Source of the DNA: Pseudoduganella buxea
Lineage (GTDB): Bacteria > Pseudomonadota > Gammaproteobacteria > Burkholderiales > Burkholderiaceae_D
Direction: 5' to 3'
NCBI RefSeq assembly: GCF_009720835.1
Contig: NZ_WNKZ01000045.1
Span: forward strand, 1-47,272
Length of the DNA stretch: 47,272 nucleotides
In this document: in pieces, positions 35,070-44,707 of the stretch
How the letters are laid out: every line of letters begins with the position of its first letter
Numbering within the stretch: position 1 is the stretch's first letter
Position numbers and translations under genes: made by a program
Notes under the pieces: model-generated
Databases searched by the model: none
What the model was told of the DNA's origin: nothing
What the model saw: only the letters and a program-made list of their open reading frames with translations

Positions 35070-35867
35070 ATGTCTATCGTTGCCGCCGTACAAATGGTCT
35101 CCACGCCCGTCGTGGAGGAAAACCTGGCCACCGCACGCCGCCTCGTCGCCGAGGCCGCCGCCACGGGCGCCAAATTGGTGCTGTTGCCCGAGTACTGGCC
35201 CATCATGGGCATGAGCGACAGCGACAAGGTCGGCAAGGCCGAACCGCTGGGGCAGGGCGCCATCCAGGATGCGATGGCATCGATGGCGCGCGAACACGGC
35301 ATCTGGCTGCTGGGCGGCACCCTGCCGCTGGCCAGCAGCGACCCGGAGAAAGTCATCAACACGACCCTGGTCTACGACCCCGAAGGCCGGCACGTGGGCC
35401 GCTACGACAAGATCCACCTGTTCGGCTTCACCAAGGGCACGGAATCGTATAACGAATCGCGCACCATCGTGCCGGGCAGCACGGTCGGGACGGTCGAAAC
35501 GGCCGTCGGCAAGGTCGGCATGTCGGTCTGCTACGACCTGCGCTTCCCGGAGCTGTTCCGGGCCATGGGCGCCGTCGACCTGATCGTCGTGCCGGCCGCG
35601 TTCACGTACACCACCGGGCGGGCCCACTGGGAAATCCTGCTGCGCGCCCGCGCCATCGAGAACCAGTGCTACGTGCTGGCGGCGGCCCAGGGCGGCACCC
35701 ACTTGAACGGGCGCCGCACATGGGGCCACAGCATGCTGGTCGACCCGTGGGGCGAGGTCAAGGCCGTGCTGGCCGAAGGCGAGGGCGTCGTCCATGGCGA
35801 GCTCGACGCGACCTTCCTGGCCGGTGTGCGCGAGAGCCTGCCGGCACTGAAGCACCGCACCATGTAA
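35070..35867 (+). CDS. Carbon-nitrogen hydrolase (nitrilase family, Nit-like amidase)
   Basis: The 265-residue protein has the Glu-Lys-Cys triad of the nitrilase superfamily: Glu41 in LLPEYW, Lys114 in RYDKIHLF and Cys154 in SVCYDLRFPE. Size and motifs fit the Nit1/Nit2 branch. Members of that branch are omega-amidases that remove deaminated glutathione or alpha-ketoglutaramate, a metabolite-repair role. It starts 10 bp after yhdP with a strong AAAGGAG, and tldD follows 72 bp later, so the three are probably one operon. The exact substrate is not determined by sequence. Confidence 0.9.
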   Translation: MSIVAAVQMVSTPVVEENLATARRLVAEAAATGAKLVLLPEYWPIMGMSDSDKVGKAEPLGQGAIQDAMASMAREHGIWLLGGTLPLASSDPEKVINTTLVYDPEGRHVGRYDKIHLFGFTKGTESYNESRTIVPGSTVGTVETAVGKVGMSVCYDLRFPELFRAMGAVDLIVVPAAFTYTTGRAHWEILLRARAIENQCYVLAAAQGGTHLNGRRTWGHSMLVDPWGEVKAVLAEGEGVVHGELDATFLAGVRESLPALKHRTM

Positions 35868-35939
35868 GACGGTCCGCCCCCGGCGGCCGGGGCGCGAATC
35901 CACTACAATGACAGCAAAGCAAACGTAGAAAGTTCCATC

Positions 35940-37400
<1,461 letters not shown>

Positions 37401-37416
37401 AGCCGCACCACCCAAC

Positions 37417-37443
37417 AAAAAAGGCGCCGCGGCGCCTTTTTTT
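37417..37443 (+). terminator. Bidirectional terminator after tldD
   Basis: A six-A run, GGCGCC, a GC spacer, GGCGCC and seven Ts form a symmetrical hairpin usable in both directions, between the convergent tldD and TBDR 5 genes. Confidence 0.88.
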
Positions 37444-37450
37444 ATTGCTG

Positions 37451-37477
37451 CAAAAATGGGGACAGACCCCATTTTTG
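37451..37477. repeat. 27-bp hairpin element, GGGGACAGACCCC family, copy B1
   Basis: CAAAAATGGGG, ACAGA and CCCCATTTTTG form a perfect 11-bp stem. It belongs to the same family as the elements at 4474-4550, 33 kb away, and is inverted relative to copy B2. Confidence 0.8.
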
Positions 37478-37485
37478 AAGAAACA

Positions 37486-37524
37486 TTGCCTGGAAATTGG
37501 GGTCTGTCCCCATTTTCCAGGCAA
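37486..37524. repeat. 39-bp hairpin element, GGGGTCTGTCCCC family, copy B2
   Basis: Left arm TTGCCTGGAAATTGGGG matches the right arm at 16 of 17 positions around TCTGT. Compared with copy A1, position 6 of the arm changes from G to T with the matching change on the other arm, so pairing is kept. It ends 4 bp before the TBDR 5 stop codon. Confidence 0.8.
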
Positions 37525-37528
37525 GAGT

Positions 37529-40210
37529 TTAGAACGAGTAGGAACCGCGCAGGTACAGCGCGCGGCCGATCGGGTCGGTGTAGCGCGGGTCGTAGCCTTT
37601 CTGGAACACGGTGCCCTGGTTGCTGAACGGCGGTGACTTGTCGGCGATGTTCTTCACGCCGGCCGTCAGCGTCACGTTCTTGAAGCCCGTGTACGTGCCC
37701 GACAGGTTGACCAGGCTGTACGACGGCACGTGGTTGCGGTACTGGTCGTCGACCAGGTTCTGGTCTTCGTAGCCCGTCTTGAAGTTGTGGGCCAGGGTGG
37801 CGCTCCACGCACCGGTGCGCCACGTCACCGAGGCGTTATGGCGCCAGCGGAACACGACGTTGTTGTCCGCGTAGCGGCCGACGTTCTGGATGAAGTCGCC
37901 ATCACGCTCGTTCTGGTACTCGTAGTTGTGGATCCACGTGCCGTCCAGGGTGAAGGTCAGGCCGCCGAAGTCCGTGCGCGGCGCGCGCAGCGTCAGGCTG
38001 ACGTCGACGCCGTCCGTGCGCACCTTGCCCAGGTTCTCGTTCAGGTCCAGGATCGCGTTCGGCGAGCCGTCCGGGAAGCGCAGGAAACGGTCCGCATAGC
38101 GGGCGTAGTTGCCGTAGATGGTCTGTTCCGGCAGGGCGCCGATCTTCTCGCGCAGGCGGATATTGAAGTAGTCCAGCGACAGGGTGACGGCCTGGGTCGG
38201 CTCGAACACGGCGCCGATGGCATACGTGCGCGATTTTTCCGGTTGCAGGTTCGGATTGCCGCCCTGCAGCTTGAACTGCTGCAGGTCGCAGTCGCGCAGC
38301 GGGTTGGCGCCCGGCTGCGGCACGCCGTTCGGGCACAGGATCGGGTCGTTGTACGAGTTGCTCGTGTCGTTGCGCGACTGTGGTGCGTTCTTCTCGAACA
38401 GGGTCGGCGCGCGGAAGCCCGTGCTGGCCGAACCGCGCAGCACGAAGGACTGCAGCGGCTGGTAGCGGAACGAGGCCTTCGGGTTGGTGGTGCTGCCAAC
38501 GTCGCTGTAGTGGTCGTAACGGGCCGCCAGCGACGCTTCCAGTTCCTTCGTGAACGGCAGGCTGACTTCGCCGAACACGGCCTGGATGGTGCGGCTGCCG
38601 GACTTCGGCAGCGAGCCGGACAGGCCCGAGCTGGTGGCCTGGCTGGCGATGTCGCGGTTGACGTTGAACTCCGCCTTCTCATGGCGCAGCTCGGTGCCGA
38701 AGGCCACGGCCAGCTTGCCGCCGCCCATTTCCATCAGCTCGCGGCTGGCCTTCAGGTCGAATGCCGTCTGGGCGTTCTTGGCGTCCTGCACGCGGCCGCG
38801 CAGCGCGGTCGTGGCCAGGTAGGCGCGGCCCGCATCGTTCTGCAGGCCGAACGGGTTCAGCACGCCGTTGGCGACACCGGCCGCGAACAGGGCGTCGGCG
38901 ACATAGCCGTTGGTGAATTCTTCCTGCGAACGGCTGACCGAGTGGCTCAGGCCCGTCTGGTAATCCCAGCCGGCGATGATGCCTTCCAGCGAGCCCAGGA
39001 AGCGGTCGCCCGAACCGCGCGACAGGATCTCGCGCTGGCCTGCTTCCGTGGGGCGCCAGTTGACGGACAGGGGAGCGCCGGACAGGCCGGCCTGGGCCGG
39101 AACGCCACCGGAATTGCCCGGGTAGTAGGGGCTGGTCGACGGCAGCGACAGGCCCGTCTGCGGTGGCGGCGCCGTGCGCGAGTTGACCTTGTTTTCCGAG
39201 TGCAGCACTTCCAGCGAGGCCGTGTGGTCGGCGCCCAGCTTGAAGCTGGCGCGGCCGAACAGGGTGGCCCGTTCCTGCTCGGGCAGGCTGTCGATCTGGC
39301 GCGTGTAGTCCTGGCGGCAGGTGCCATTGGTGGGGTGCGGTACCGACAGGGGCTGGTTGCAGCCGGTGCGGGCGTACGGGTTGCCCTGCACTTCCGTCAC
39401 GGGGTCGAAGTAGTTGCCGGGGAAGGTGGTGCCGGAGGTTTCGTTCAGGCCCCGCGACGGGATCACGCCGGTGGCCGAGAAGGGCCGCTGCTGCGACGTC
39501 AGCACGTCCTGCTTGTGGTAGTCGGCCACGGCCAGCACGGCCCAGCCCTCCTTGGCCAGGTCGCCGCCGCCCAGGGTGATATTGCCGCGGCGTTCGCGGC
39601 CGCCCGTTTCTTCCGGGATCACCGTTTCCAGCGTCACCGTTGCCTGTTGCACCGAACGGCGCGTGATGAAGTTGATGACGCCGCCGATGGCATCGGTACC
39701 GTAGATCGCGGAGGCGCCGTCGCGCAGCACCTCGACGCGCTCCAGGGCGGCCACGGGAATCAGGTTCAGGTCGACGCTGGCGCCGTCGTATGGGTGGCTG
39801 GCCAGCCGGCGGCCGTTCAGCAGCACGAGGGTCTTGTCGCCACCCAGGCCGCGCAAGTCGGCCGACGCCTGGCCGCCCGTGGGCAGGCCGCTGGCGTTGC
39901 CGCCGACGGCATTGGCCGAACCGAAGCTGGACTGGTTGGCGGGAATGCGGTCCAGCACTTCCTGGGCCGTCGTCAGGCCCTGCTTGACGAATTCTTCGGC
40001 CTTGAAGACGGTCAGGGGCGTGGCTGTTTCATTGACCAGGCGCTTGATCGAGGAACCGGTGATTTCCACCCGCATCATCGGCCCTTCCGGGGCTTGCTGC
40101 GCGAACGCGGGTGCGAATGCCGGTAATGCCGCGATGCCGAGGCACAGCGGCCGCGCCAGCTTGCCGATGCGACCGATGCGACCGATGCTGCTTGCTTTTT
40201 TCTTAGCCAA
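37529..40210 (-). CDS. TonB-dependent outer-membrane receptor (TBDR 5)
   Basis: The 893-residue receptor has a signal peptide to about residue 37 (APAFA), a TonB-box-like MRVEITGSSIKR (46-57), and a plug with LRGLGGDKTLVLLNGRRLA and LRDGASAIYGTDAIGGVINFIT. The barrel ends RALYLRGSYSF. It is a paralogue of TBDR 3 (shared GYDPR-TD-IGR near the C-terminus). No ATG suits the N-terminus: the frame upstream of 40210 lacks signal-peptide character, whereas a TTG at 40210 is preceded by GGGAGAAG and starts directly before the basic signal segment, so TTG is proposed. Ligand unknown; downstream of TBDR 6 on the same strand. Confidence 0.88.
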   Translation of the reverse strand: MAKKKASSIGRIGRIGKLARPLCLGIAALPAFAPAFAQQAPEGPMMRVEITGSSIKRLVNETATPLTVFKAEEFVKQGLTTAQEVLDRIPANQSSFGSANAVGGNASGLPTGGQASADLRGLGGDKTLVLLNGRRLASHPYDGASVDLNLIPVAALERVEVLRDGASAIYGTDAIGGVINFITRRSVQQATVTLETVIPEETGGRERRGNITLGGGDLAKEGWAVLAVADYHKQDVLTSQQRPFSATGVIPSRGLNETSGTTFPGNYFDPVTEVQGNPYARTGCNQPLSVPHPTNGTCRQDYTRQIDSLPEQERATLFGRASFKLGADHTASLEVLHSENKVNSRTAPPPQTGLSLPSTSPYYPGNSGGVPAQAGLSGAPLSVNWRPTEAGQREILSRGSGDRFLGSLEGIIAGWDYQTGLSHSVSRSQEEFTNGYVADALFAAGVANGVLNPFGLQNDAGRAYLATTALRGRVQDAKNAQTAFDLKASRELMEMGGGKLAVAFGTELRHEKAEFNVNRDIASQATSSGLSGSLPKSGSRTIQAVFGEVSLPFTKELEASLAARYDHYSDVGSTTNPKASFRYQPLQSFVLRGSASTGFRAPTLFEKNAPQSRNDTSNSYNDPILCPNGVPQPGANPLRDCDLQQFKLQGGNPNLQPEKSRTYAIGAVFEPTQAVTLSLDYFNIRLREKIGALPEQTIYGNYARYADRFLRFPDGSPNAILDLNENLGKVRTDGVDVSLTLRAPRTDFGGLTFTLDGTWIHNYEYQNERDGDFIQNVGRYADNNVVFRWRHNASVTWRTGAWSATLAHNFKTGYEDQNLVDDQYRNHVPSYSLVNLSGTYTGFKNVTLTAGVKNIADKSPPFSNQGTVFQKGYDPRYTDPIGRALYLRGSYSF

Positions 40211-40325
40211 TCTCTTCTCCCGAAGTTGAACGTTATGCCGTACTGGCAGGCGATGGAAACATCCGTTCCACCGACCCGCAAGCACACTTTGCCATGTCAT
40301 TGATTAAATGCAAACGAAAGCCCGC

Positions 40326-40349
40326 AAAAACGGGACCGAAGTCCCGTTT
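40326..40349 (-). terminator. Intrinsic terminator of TBDR 6
   Basis: AAACGGGAC-CGAA-GTCCCGTTT on the plus strand; read on the minus strand the 9-bp stem with a TTCG loop runs into five Ts. Confidence 0.88.
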
Positions 40350-40380
40350 CTGTTGTATAGACCGCAACGCAAGGTGGCGA

Positions 40381-43266
40381 TCAGAACGTATAGCGCACGC
40401 CCAGGTTGAAATAGCGGCCCAGGGCGCCGCTGTAGTCCAGCGGGTTGAAGCCGGCCGCGCCGTAGGTCAGCGGATCGAGCGGCGGTTCCTTGTCGAACAG
40501 GTTCTGGACCGAAGCGAACAGTTCGGCTTTCGGCGTGAAGCGGTACTTGGCCGTCAGGTCCACCGTCGTGAAGGAGCCGATCTTGCAGCCGTTCGGCGCA
40601 TCGTTGCCGTTGGCGAAAGTGAAGGCGCAGCCGGCCGGGTCGTCCTTGAACAGCTTGTTCTCCAGCTTGCCCCGGTAGTTGGCCACGGCCGTCAGGCGCA
40701 GCGGACCGCGGTCCCAGGTCAGGCCCAGGTTGACGCGGTCGTCCGGCGTGCCGATGCAATTCGTCGTATCGCAGTTGCCGTGCGTGCCGGCAAAGTCGCG
40801 CGACGAGCCGTCCTGTTCGGTGCGCTGCCATTTGAACAGGTGGGTCCACTTGATGTCCGCCGTCAGGTTGCCGCCGTTGGCGCCCAGCTGGAAGGTCTTG
40901 CGCAGGTCCAGGTCGACGCCGCGCACTTCCGTCGACGCCGAGTTGACGTAGTTCGCCAGCACGGCCGTGATCTGGCCGGGGTCGCCCGGCGTGGCCGGAT
41001 CGGCCGTGGAAGGATCGCGCGCCACGTGGCCGGCCGCGATGGCCGCGTCCAGTTGCTCCTGGTTGATTTCGTTCTTGCGCTTGATCTGCCAGAAGTCCAG
41101 CGAAATGCTGGTGCGCGGTAGCGGGTCCCAGATCATGCCCAGCGAGTAGCTTTTCGAGCGTTCCGGCTCCAGCGCCGGATTGGGCGACGTGATGACGGCC
41201 ACCGACACGGGCGCGCACGTGCCCGGAATGCCCAGGTTGCAACGGAGCGGATCGTCCGCGTTGGCAAAGGCCGCCAGGCCGCCCCGGCCGTTCTCGGCGG
41301 CGCTGGGGGCGCGGAAGCCCCGGGCGAAGGTGCCGCGCAGCGCAAAGGCGCGCGACGGCGTCCACTTGAAGCCGGCCTTCGGCGTGTAGGAGTTGCCGAC
41401 GTCGTTGAAGTGGTCGTAGCGCAGCGCGGCCGACAGTTCCAGGGTGCTCAGCACGGGGGCCAGCACTTCGGCATACAGGGCGGCCGAATTGCGCTGGCCT
41501 TCGTAGGCCGAATAGCCCAGGCCGATGATATTGCCCCGCTCCGTGCCTTCGGTGGGCGTCAGCTCGGTGGATTCGTGGCGGAACTCGGCGCCCATGGCTA
41601 CGCCCAGCGCGCCGCCGGGCAGCTGGCCGAACTCGCGCGAGGCCTTCACGTCCACTTGCGCCAGGCGCGTGGTGGCGTCGTTGGCGATCAGCGGCGACAG
41701 CGCGTCGTACATGGCCTGGGAATTGAGGCCCGCGTTTTCGCCGATGCGCCACAAGGTGCCGGCCGGCAGCGCGGCGTAGGCGGGGTTGCGCAGGGCGGCC
41801 GCCACGTTCTCGGGCGTGGGATTGAGCAGGGCAAAGGCGACGTCGCGCTGGATCGCCCCTTCGCGCGTGTTGGCCACCTTGTTCTGCGAGAACAGCAGTG
41901 CGCTGTCGATGTCCCAGGCGCCCACGGTGCCCTTGACGCCGGCCACGGCGCGCAGGAAGTTGGACGTCACGTTGTTCACCCGCGGACCGACGTCCCAGGC
42001 CAGGTAGCGCACCCGCGCGGCCGTGCCGAAGTAGGGATTGTCCGGGTGGGCCGCGCCCAGCGACACGCCGGCATTGCTGACGGGGCCGCCCGGATAGCCG
42101 ACGCTGCCTGAGACGTTCGACGGTGTCGTCTGCGCTTCGCTGTCGCTGTGGTAGCCGTGCAGTTCGGCATAGGCCTGCCACGCCGGATTGAGCTGCACCG
42201 TCAAACGGCCGAACAGGTTCAGCGATTCCTGGCGCGGCTGGATCTGGCCGTACTGCTGGGTCGCGTCGATCAGGCAGCCGCCGCGGGGATCGCCCTGGGG
42301 GTGGTTGGTCAGGCTGGTACAGGCGTTGGCCGGCATCGGGCGCGTGAAACCGGCCGCGGCCAGGCGGCTGTCGCGGCTGTAGAAGATATTCGTGATGGGA
42401 TTGCGCACGTTGCCGATGATGGAGTTGCCGGCATTGCTGTTGCTGACGATGGCGCCCGTGCCGCCCAGGCCTTCGGCGGCGGAAAAACCGAAGTCGCGCA
42501 GGTCGACCCGGCCGACGGGGCCGCGGCCGGCCCGGTCCAGGTTGTACACGGGTTTCTTCTTGCCGTATTCGGCACTGAACAGGAAGTTGTAGCGGTCCGT
42601 GTCGAGCCGGCCCACGCCGTGCGACACGGCCAGACGCGTGTCGGCGCCGTCGCTCTCGTTCGACAGGCCCTGGCTGGCGCGCACGGTGGTGCCGACGAAG
42701 TCGCGGCGCAGGATGACGTTGACGACGCCGGCGATGGCGTCGGAGCCGTAGATGGCGGACGCGCCGTCCTTCAGGATCTCGACCCGTTCCACCGCTTCGG
42801 CGGGAATGATGTTCAGGTCGGCAAAGACCTTCTGGCCGTCGTCCGCCAGGCCATAGGGCGCGACGCGCCGGCCGTTCACCAGCACCAGGGTGGACGCGGC
42901 GCCCAGGCCCCGCAGCGAAATGCCCGACGCGCCCGAGGCGAAGCCGGTGCCGAAGGTGGTCGGCACCGAGCCCTGGTTATCGACGGCCAGGGTCTGCAGC
43001 AATTCAGCCACCGTCGTCTTGCCGGATTTTTCGATGTCGGCCTTGCTGACGGTTTGCACCGCCGAGGCCGTTTCCGCCTGGGCCCGGCGGATATTCGAAC
43101 CGGTGATTTCGACCCGGGCGATCGGTTGGGCGGCGGCGCCGGACGGGGGGGGAGGCGTTTGCGCCAGGGCCGGCGCGGTGAACAGGCCCAGCAGCAGCGG
43201 GGCGGTGGTGACGGGGAACAGGCGGCGTACCACGCCCGCGAGCGGGCGCATCTTGACTGTGTTCAT
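40381..43266 (-). CDS. TonB-dependent outer-membrane receptor (TBDR 6)
   Basis: The 961-residue receptor has a signal peptide to about residue 35 (APALA), a Pro-rich stretch, a TonB-box-like ARVEITGSNIRR (50-61) and a plug with LRGLGAASTLVLVNGRRVAPYGL and LKDGASAIYGSDAIAGVVNVIL. The barrel ends RYFNLGVRYTF. The plug resembles TBDR 2. The frame is open to an ATG at 43449, but AGGAG immediately precedes the ATG at 43266, which starts the signal peptide. A plausible promoter lies at 43312-43340. Ligand unknown; it diverges from the aroG leader. Confidence 0.92.
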   Translation of the reverse strand: MNTVKMRPLAGVVRRLFPVTTAPLLLGLFTAPALAQTPPPPSGAAAQPIARVEITGSNIRRAQAETASAVQTVSKADIEKSGKTTVAELLQTLAVDNQGSVPTTFGTGFASGASGISLRGLGAASTLVLVNGRRVAPYGLADDGQKVFADLNIIPAEAVERVEILKDGASAIYGSDAIAGVVNVILRRDFVGTTVRASQGLSNESDGADTRLAVSHGVGRLDTDRYNFLFSAEYGKKKPVYNLDRAGRGPVGRVDLRDFGFSAAEGLGGTGAIVSNSNAGNSIIGNVRNPITNIFYSRDSRLAAAGFTRPMPANACTSLTNHPQGDPRGGCLIDATQQYGQIQPRQESLNLFGRLTVQLNPAWQAYAELHGYHSDSEAQTTPSNVSGSVGYPGGPVSNAGVSLGAAHPDNPYFGTAARVRYLAWDVGPRVNNVTSNFLRAVAGVKGTVGAWDIDSALLFSQNKVANTREGAIQRDVAFALLNPTPENVAAALRNPAYAALPAGTLWRIGENAGLNSQAMYDALSPLIANDATTRLAQVDVKASREFGQLPGGALGVAMGAEFRHESTELTPTEGTERGNIIGLGYSAYEGQRNSAALYAEVLAPVLSTLELSAALRYDHFNDVGNSYTPKAGFKWTPSRAFALRGTFARGFRAPSAAENGRGGLAAFANADDPLRCNLGIPGTCAPVSVAVITSPNPALEPERSKSYSLGMIWDPLPRTSISLDFWQIKRKNEINQEQLDAAIAAGHVARDPSTADPATPGDPGQITAVLANYVNSASTEVRGVDLDLRKTFQLGANGGNLTADIKWTHLFKWQRTEQDGSSRDFAGTHGNCDTTNCIGTPDDRVNLGLTWDRGPLRLTAVANYRGKLENKLFKDDPAGCAFTFANGNDAPNGCKIGSFTTVDLTAKYRFTPKAELFASVQNLFDKEPPLDPLTYGAAGFNPLDYSGALGRYFNLGVRYTF

Positions 43267-43311
43267 GCAGTTCTCCTGAAATAAGTTGTGATTTTTTTCG
43301 CGAGAGCTTTT

Positions 43312-43340
43312 CTTATACGCCCGACAACTGGCTTTGTGAA
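43312..43340 (-). promoter_or_regulatory. Predicted sigma-70 promoter of TBDR 6
   Basis: On the minus strand TTCACA (43340-43335) and TATAAG (43317-43312) are 17 bp apart, each 5 of 6 to consensus. They lie about 50 bp upstream of the receptor start. Confidence 0.5.
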
Positions 43341-43406
43341 CAAATTGGCATGGAATGGCCTCTCGGATGTATTTTGTGCGCCACACAATTCCAGGAGACA
43401 ATTTGC

Positions 43407-43436
43407 TTGCCAACTGGCCGGACCTCTTGTTATAGT
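43407..43436 (+). promoter_or_regulatory. Predicted promoter of the aroG leader transcript
   Basis: TTGCCA (43407-43412) and TATAGT (43431-43436) are 18 bp apart. Transcription would begin near 43443, just upstream of the leader-peptide Shine-Dalgarno, giving a leader of about 190 nt. Confidence 0.6.
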
Positions 43437-43460
43437 GATTCGCAATCAACAGGACATTCC

Positions 43461-43529
43461 ATGCACCGCTTTGTATTCTTTACCGGCTTCTTTTATTTTT
43501 GGCTCCCTGCCCACAAGGCGGTTGAGTAG
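43461..43529 (+). CDS. Aromatic-rich leader peptide of aroG (22 codons)
   Basis: An ATG with an AGGA Shine-Dalgarno 6 nt upstream opens a 22-codon frame ending in TAG at 43527. Codons 4-14 encode FVFFTGFFYFW; in all there are six Phe, one Tyr and one Trp. This composition is typical of attenuation leader peptides such as PheL, whose translation measures charged tRNA-Phe. The last codons contain GGCGGT (43517-43522), complementary to the 5' arm of the downstream terminator. It is too short for ordinary gene finders and would probably be unannotated. Confidence 0.85.
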   Translation: MHRFVFFTGFFYFWLPAHKAVE

Positions 43530-43577
43530 AGGCCGGTTCACGTAAGCAGCACAGCGAGATTCCCACCCAATACCCAA

Positions 43578-43607
43578 AAGACCGCCACCGATGGCGGTCT
43601 TTTTTTT
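43578..43607 (+). terminator. Attenuator terminator in the aroG leader
   Basis: AAGACCGCC-ACCGAT-GGCGGTCTT forms a 9-bp stem followed by eight Ts, ending 25 bp before the aroG ATG. The 5' arm (ACCGCC, 43581-43586) can instead pair with GGCGGT inside the leader ORF. The leader codons ACCGGC (43482-43487) can pair with GCCGGT (43532-43537). These are the alternative 1:2, 2:3 and 3:4 pairings expected of an attenuator. Confidence 0.85.
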
Positions 43608-43632
43608 ATCCGAACAATTTTAGGAGAGCTCC

Positions 43633-44691
43633 ATGCAACGCACCGACGACCTGCGCATCCGCGAAATGAAGGAACTGACGCCCCCGTCGCACCTGATCCG
43701 GGAATTCCCCTGCACCGAGGCGGCGTCGCAGACGGCATCGGCCGCGCGCATCGCGCTGCACCGCATCCTGCACGGCCAGGACGACCGCCTGATGGTGGTG
43801 GTGGGCCCGTGCTCGATCCACGACCCGAAGGCGGCGATGGAATACGCCCGCCGCCTGATCGGGGTGCGCGAGCGCCTGCAGGGCGACCTGGAAATCGTCA
43901 TGCGCGTCTACTTCGAGAAGCCGCGCACGACGGTGGGCTGGAAGGGCATGATCAACGACCCGTACATGGACAACAGCTTCCGCATCAACGACGGCCTGCG
44001 CATGGCGCGCGAGCTGCTGCGCGACATCAACGAGCTGGGCCTGCCGGCCGGCACCGAGTTCCTCGACGTCATCAGCCCCCAGTACATCGCCGACCTGATC
44101 GCCTGGGGCGCCATCGGTGCGCGCACCACGGAATCGCAGGTGCACCGCGAACTGGCGTCCGGCCTGTCCTGCCCGGTGGGCTTCAAGAACGGCACGGACG
44201 GCAATATCAAGATCGCCGTCGAAGCCATCAAGGCCGCCTCGCAGCCGCACCACTTCCTGTCGGTGACGAAAGGCGGCCACTCGGCCATCGTGTCGACCAA
44301 TGGCAACGAGGACTGCCACATCATCCTGCGCGGCGGCAAGGCGCCGAACTACGACGCGGCCAGCGTCGAAGAGGCCTGCAAGGCCATCGCCGGTCACGGC
44401 CTGGCGGCGCGCCTGATGATCGACGCCTCGCACGCGAACAGCTCGAAGAAGCCGGAAAACCAGGTGCCCGTGTGCGCCGACATCGCCACCCAGGTGGCCG
44501 GTGGCGACAGCCGCATCGTCGGCGTCATGGTGGAATCGCACCTGGTGGCCGGTCGCCAGGACCTGGTGCCGGGCAAGGAGCTGACCTACGGCCAGTCCGT
44601 CACCGACGGCTGCATCGACTGGGACGCCACCGTGCAGGTGCTGGACAACCTGGCCGCCGCCGTGCGCCAGCGCCGCCTGCGCGAAGACTGA
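43633..44691 (+). CDS. aroG: Class I DAHP synthase (3-deoxy-7-phosphoheptulonate synthase)
   Basis: The 352-residue enzyme condenses phosphoenolpyruvate and erythrose 4-phosphate, the first step of aromatic amino-acid synthesis. It has the AroG/AroF/AroH layout: VVVGPCSIHDPKAA with Cys60 as metal ligand, VYFEKPRTTVGWKG, GARTTESQVHRELASGLSCPVGFKNGTDG and DASHANSSKKP. Length matches the E. coli isozymes (about 350). A GGAGAG Shine-Dalgarno lies 8 nt upstream of the ATG. The upstream Phe-rich leader and terminator predict repression by phenylalanine; which amino acid inhibits the enzyme itself cannot be read with certainty. tkt, which supplies erythrose 4-phosphate, is also in this window. Confidence 0.96.
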   Translation: MQRTDDLRIREMKELTPPSHLIREFPCTEAASQTASAARIALHRILHGQDDRLMVVVGPCSIHDPKAAMEYARRLIGVRERLQGDLEIVMRVYFEKPRTTVGWKGMINDPYMDNSFRINDGLRMARELLRDINELGLPAGTEFLDVISPQYIADLIAWGAIGARTTESQVHRELASGLSCPVGFKNGTDGNIKIAVEAIKAASQPHHFLSVTKGGHSAIVSTNGNEDCHIILRGGKAPNYDAASVEEACKAIAGHGLAARLMIDASHANSSKKPENQVPVCADIATQVAGGDSRIVGVMVESHLVAGRQDLVPGKELTYGQSVTDGCIDWDATVQVLDNLAAAVRQRRLRED

Positions 44692-44707
44692 CAGGCATTC
44701 ACACGGC

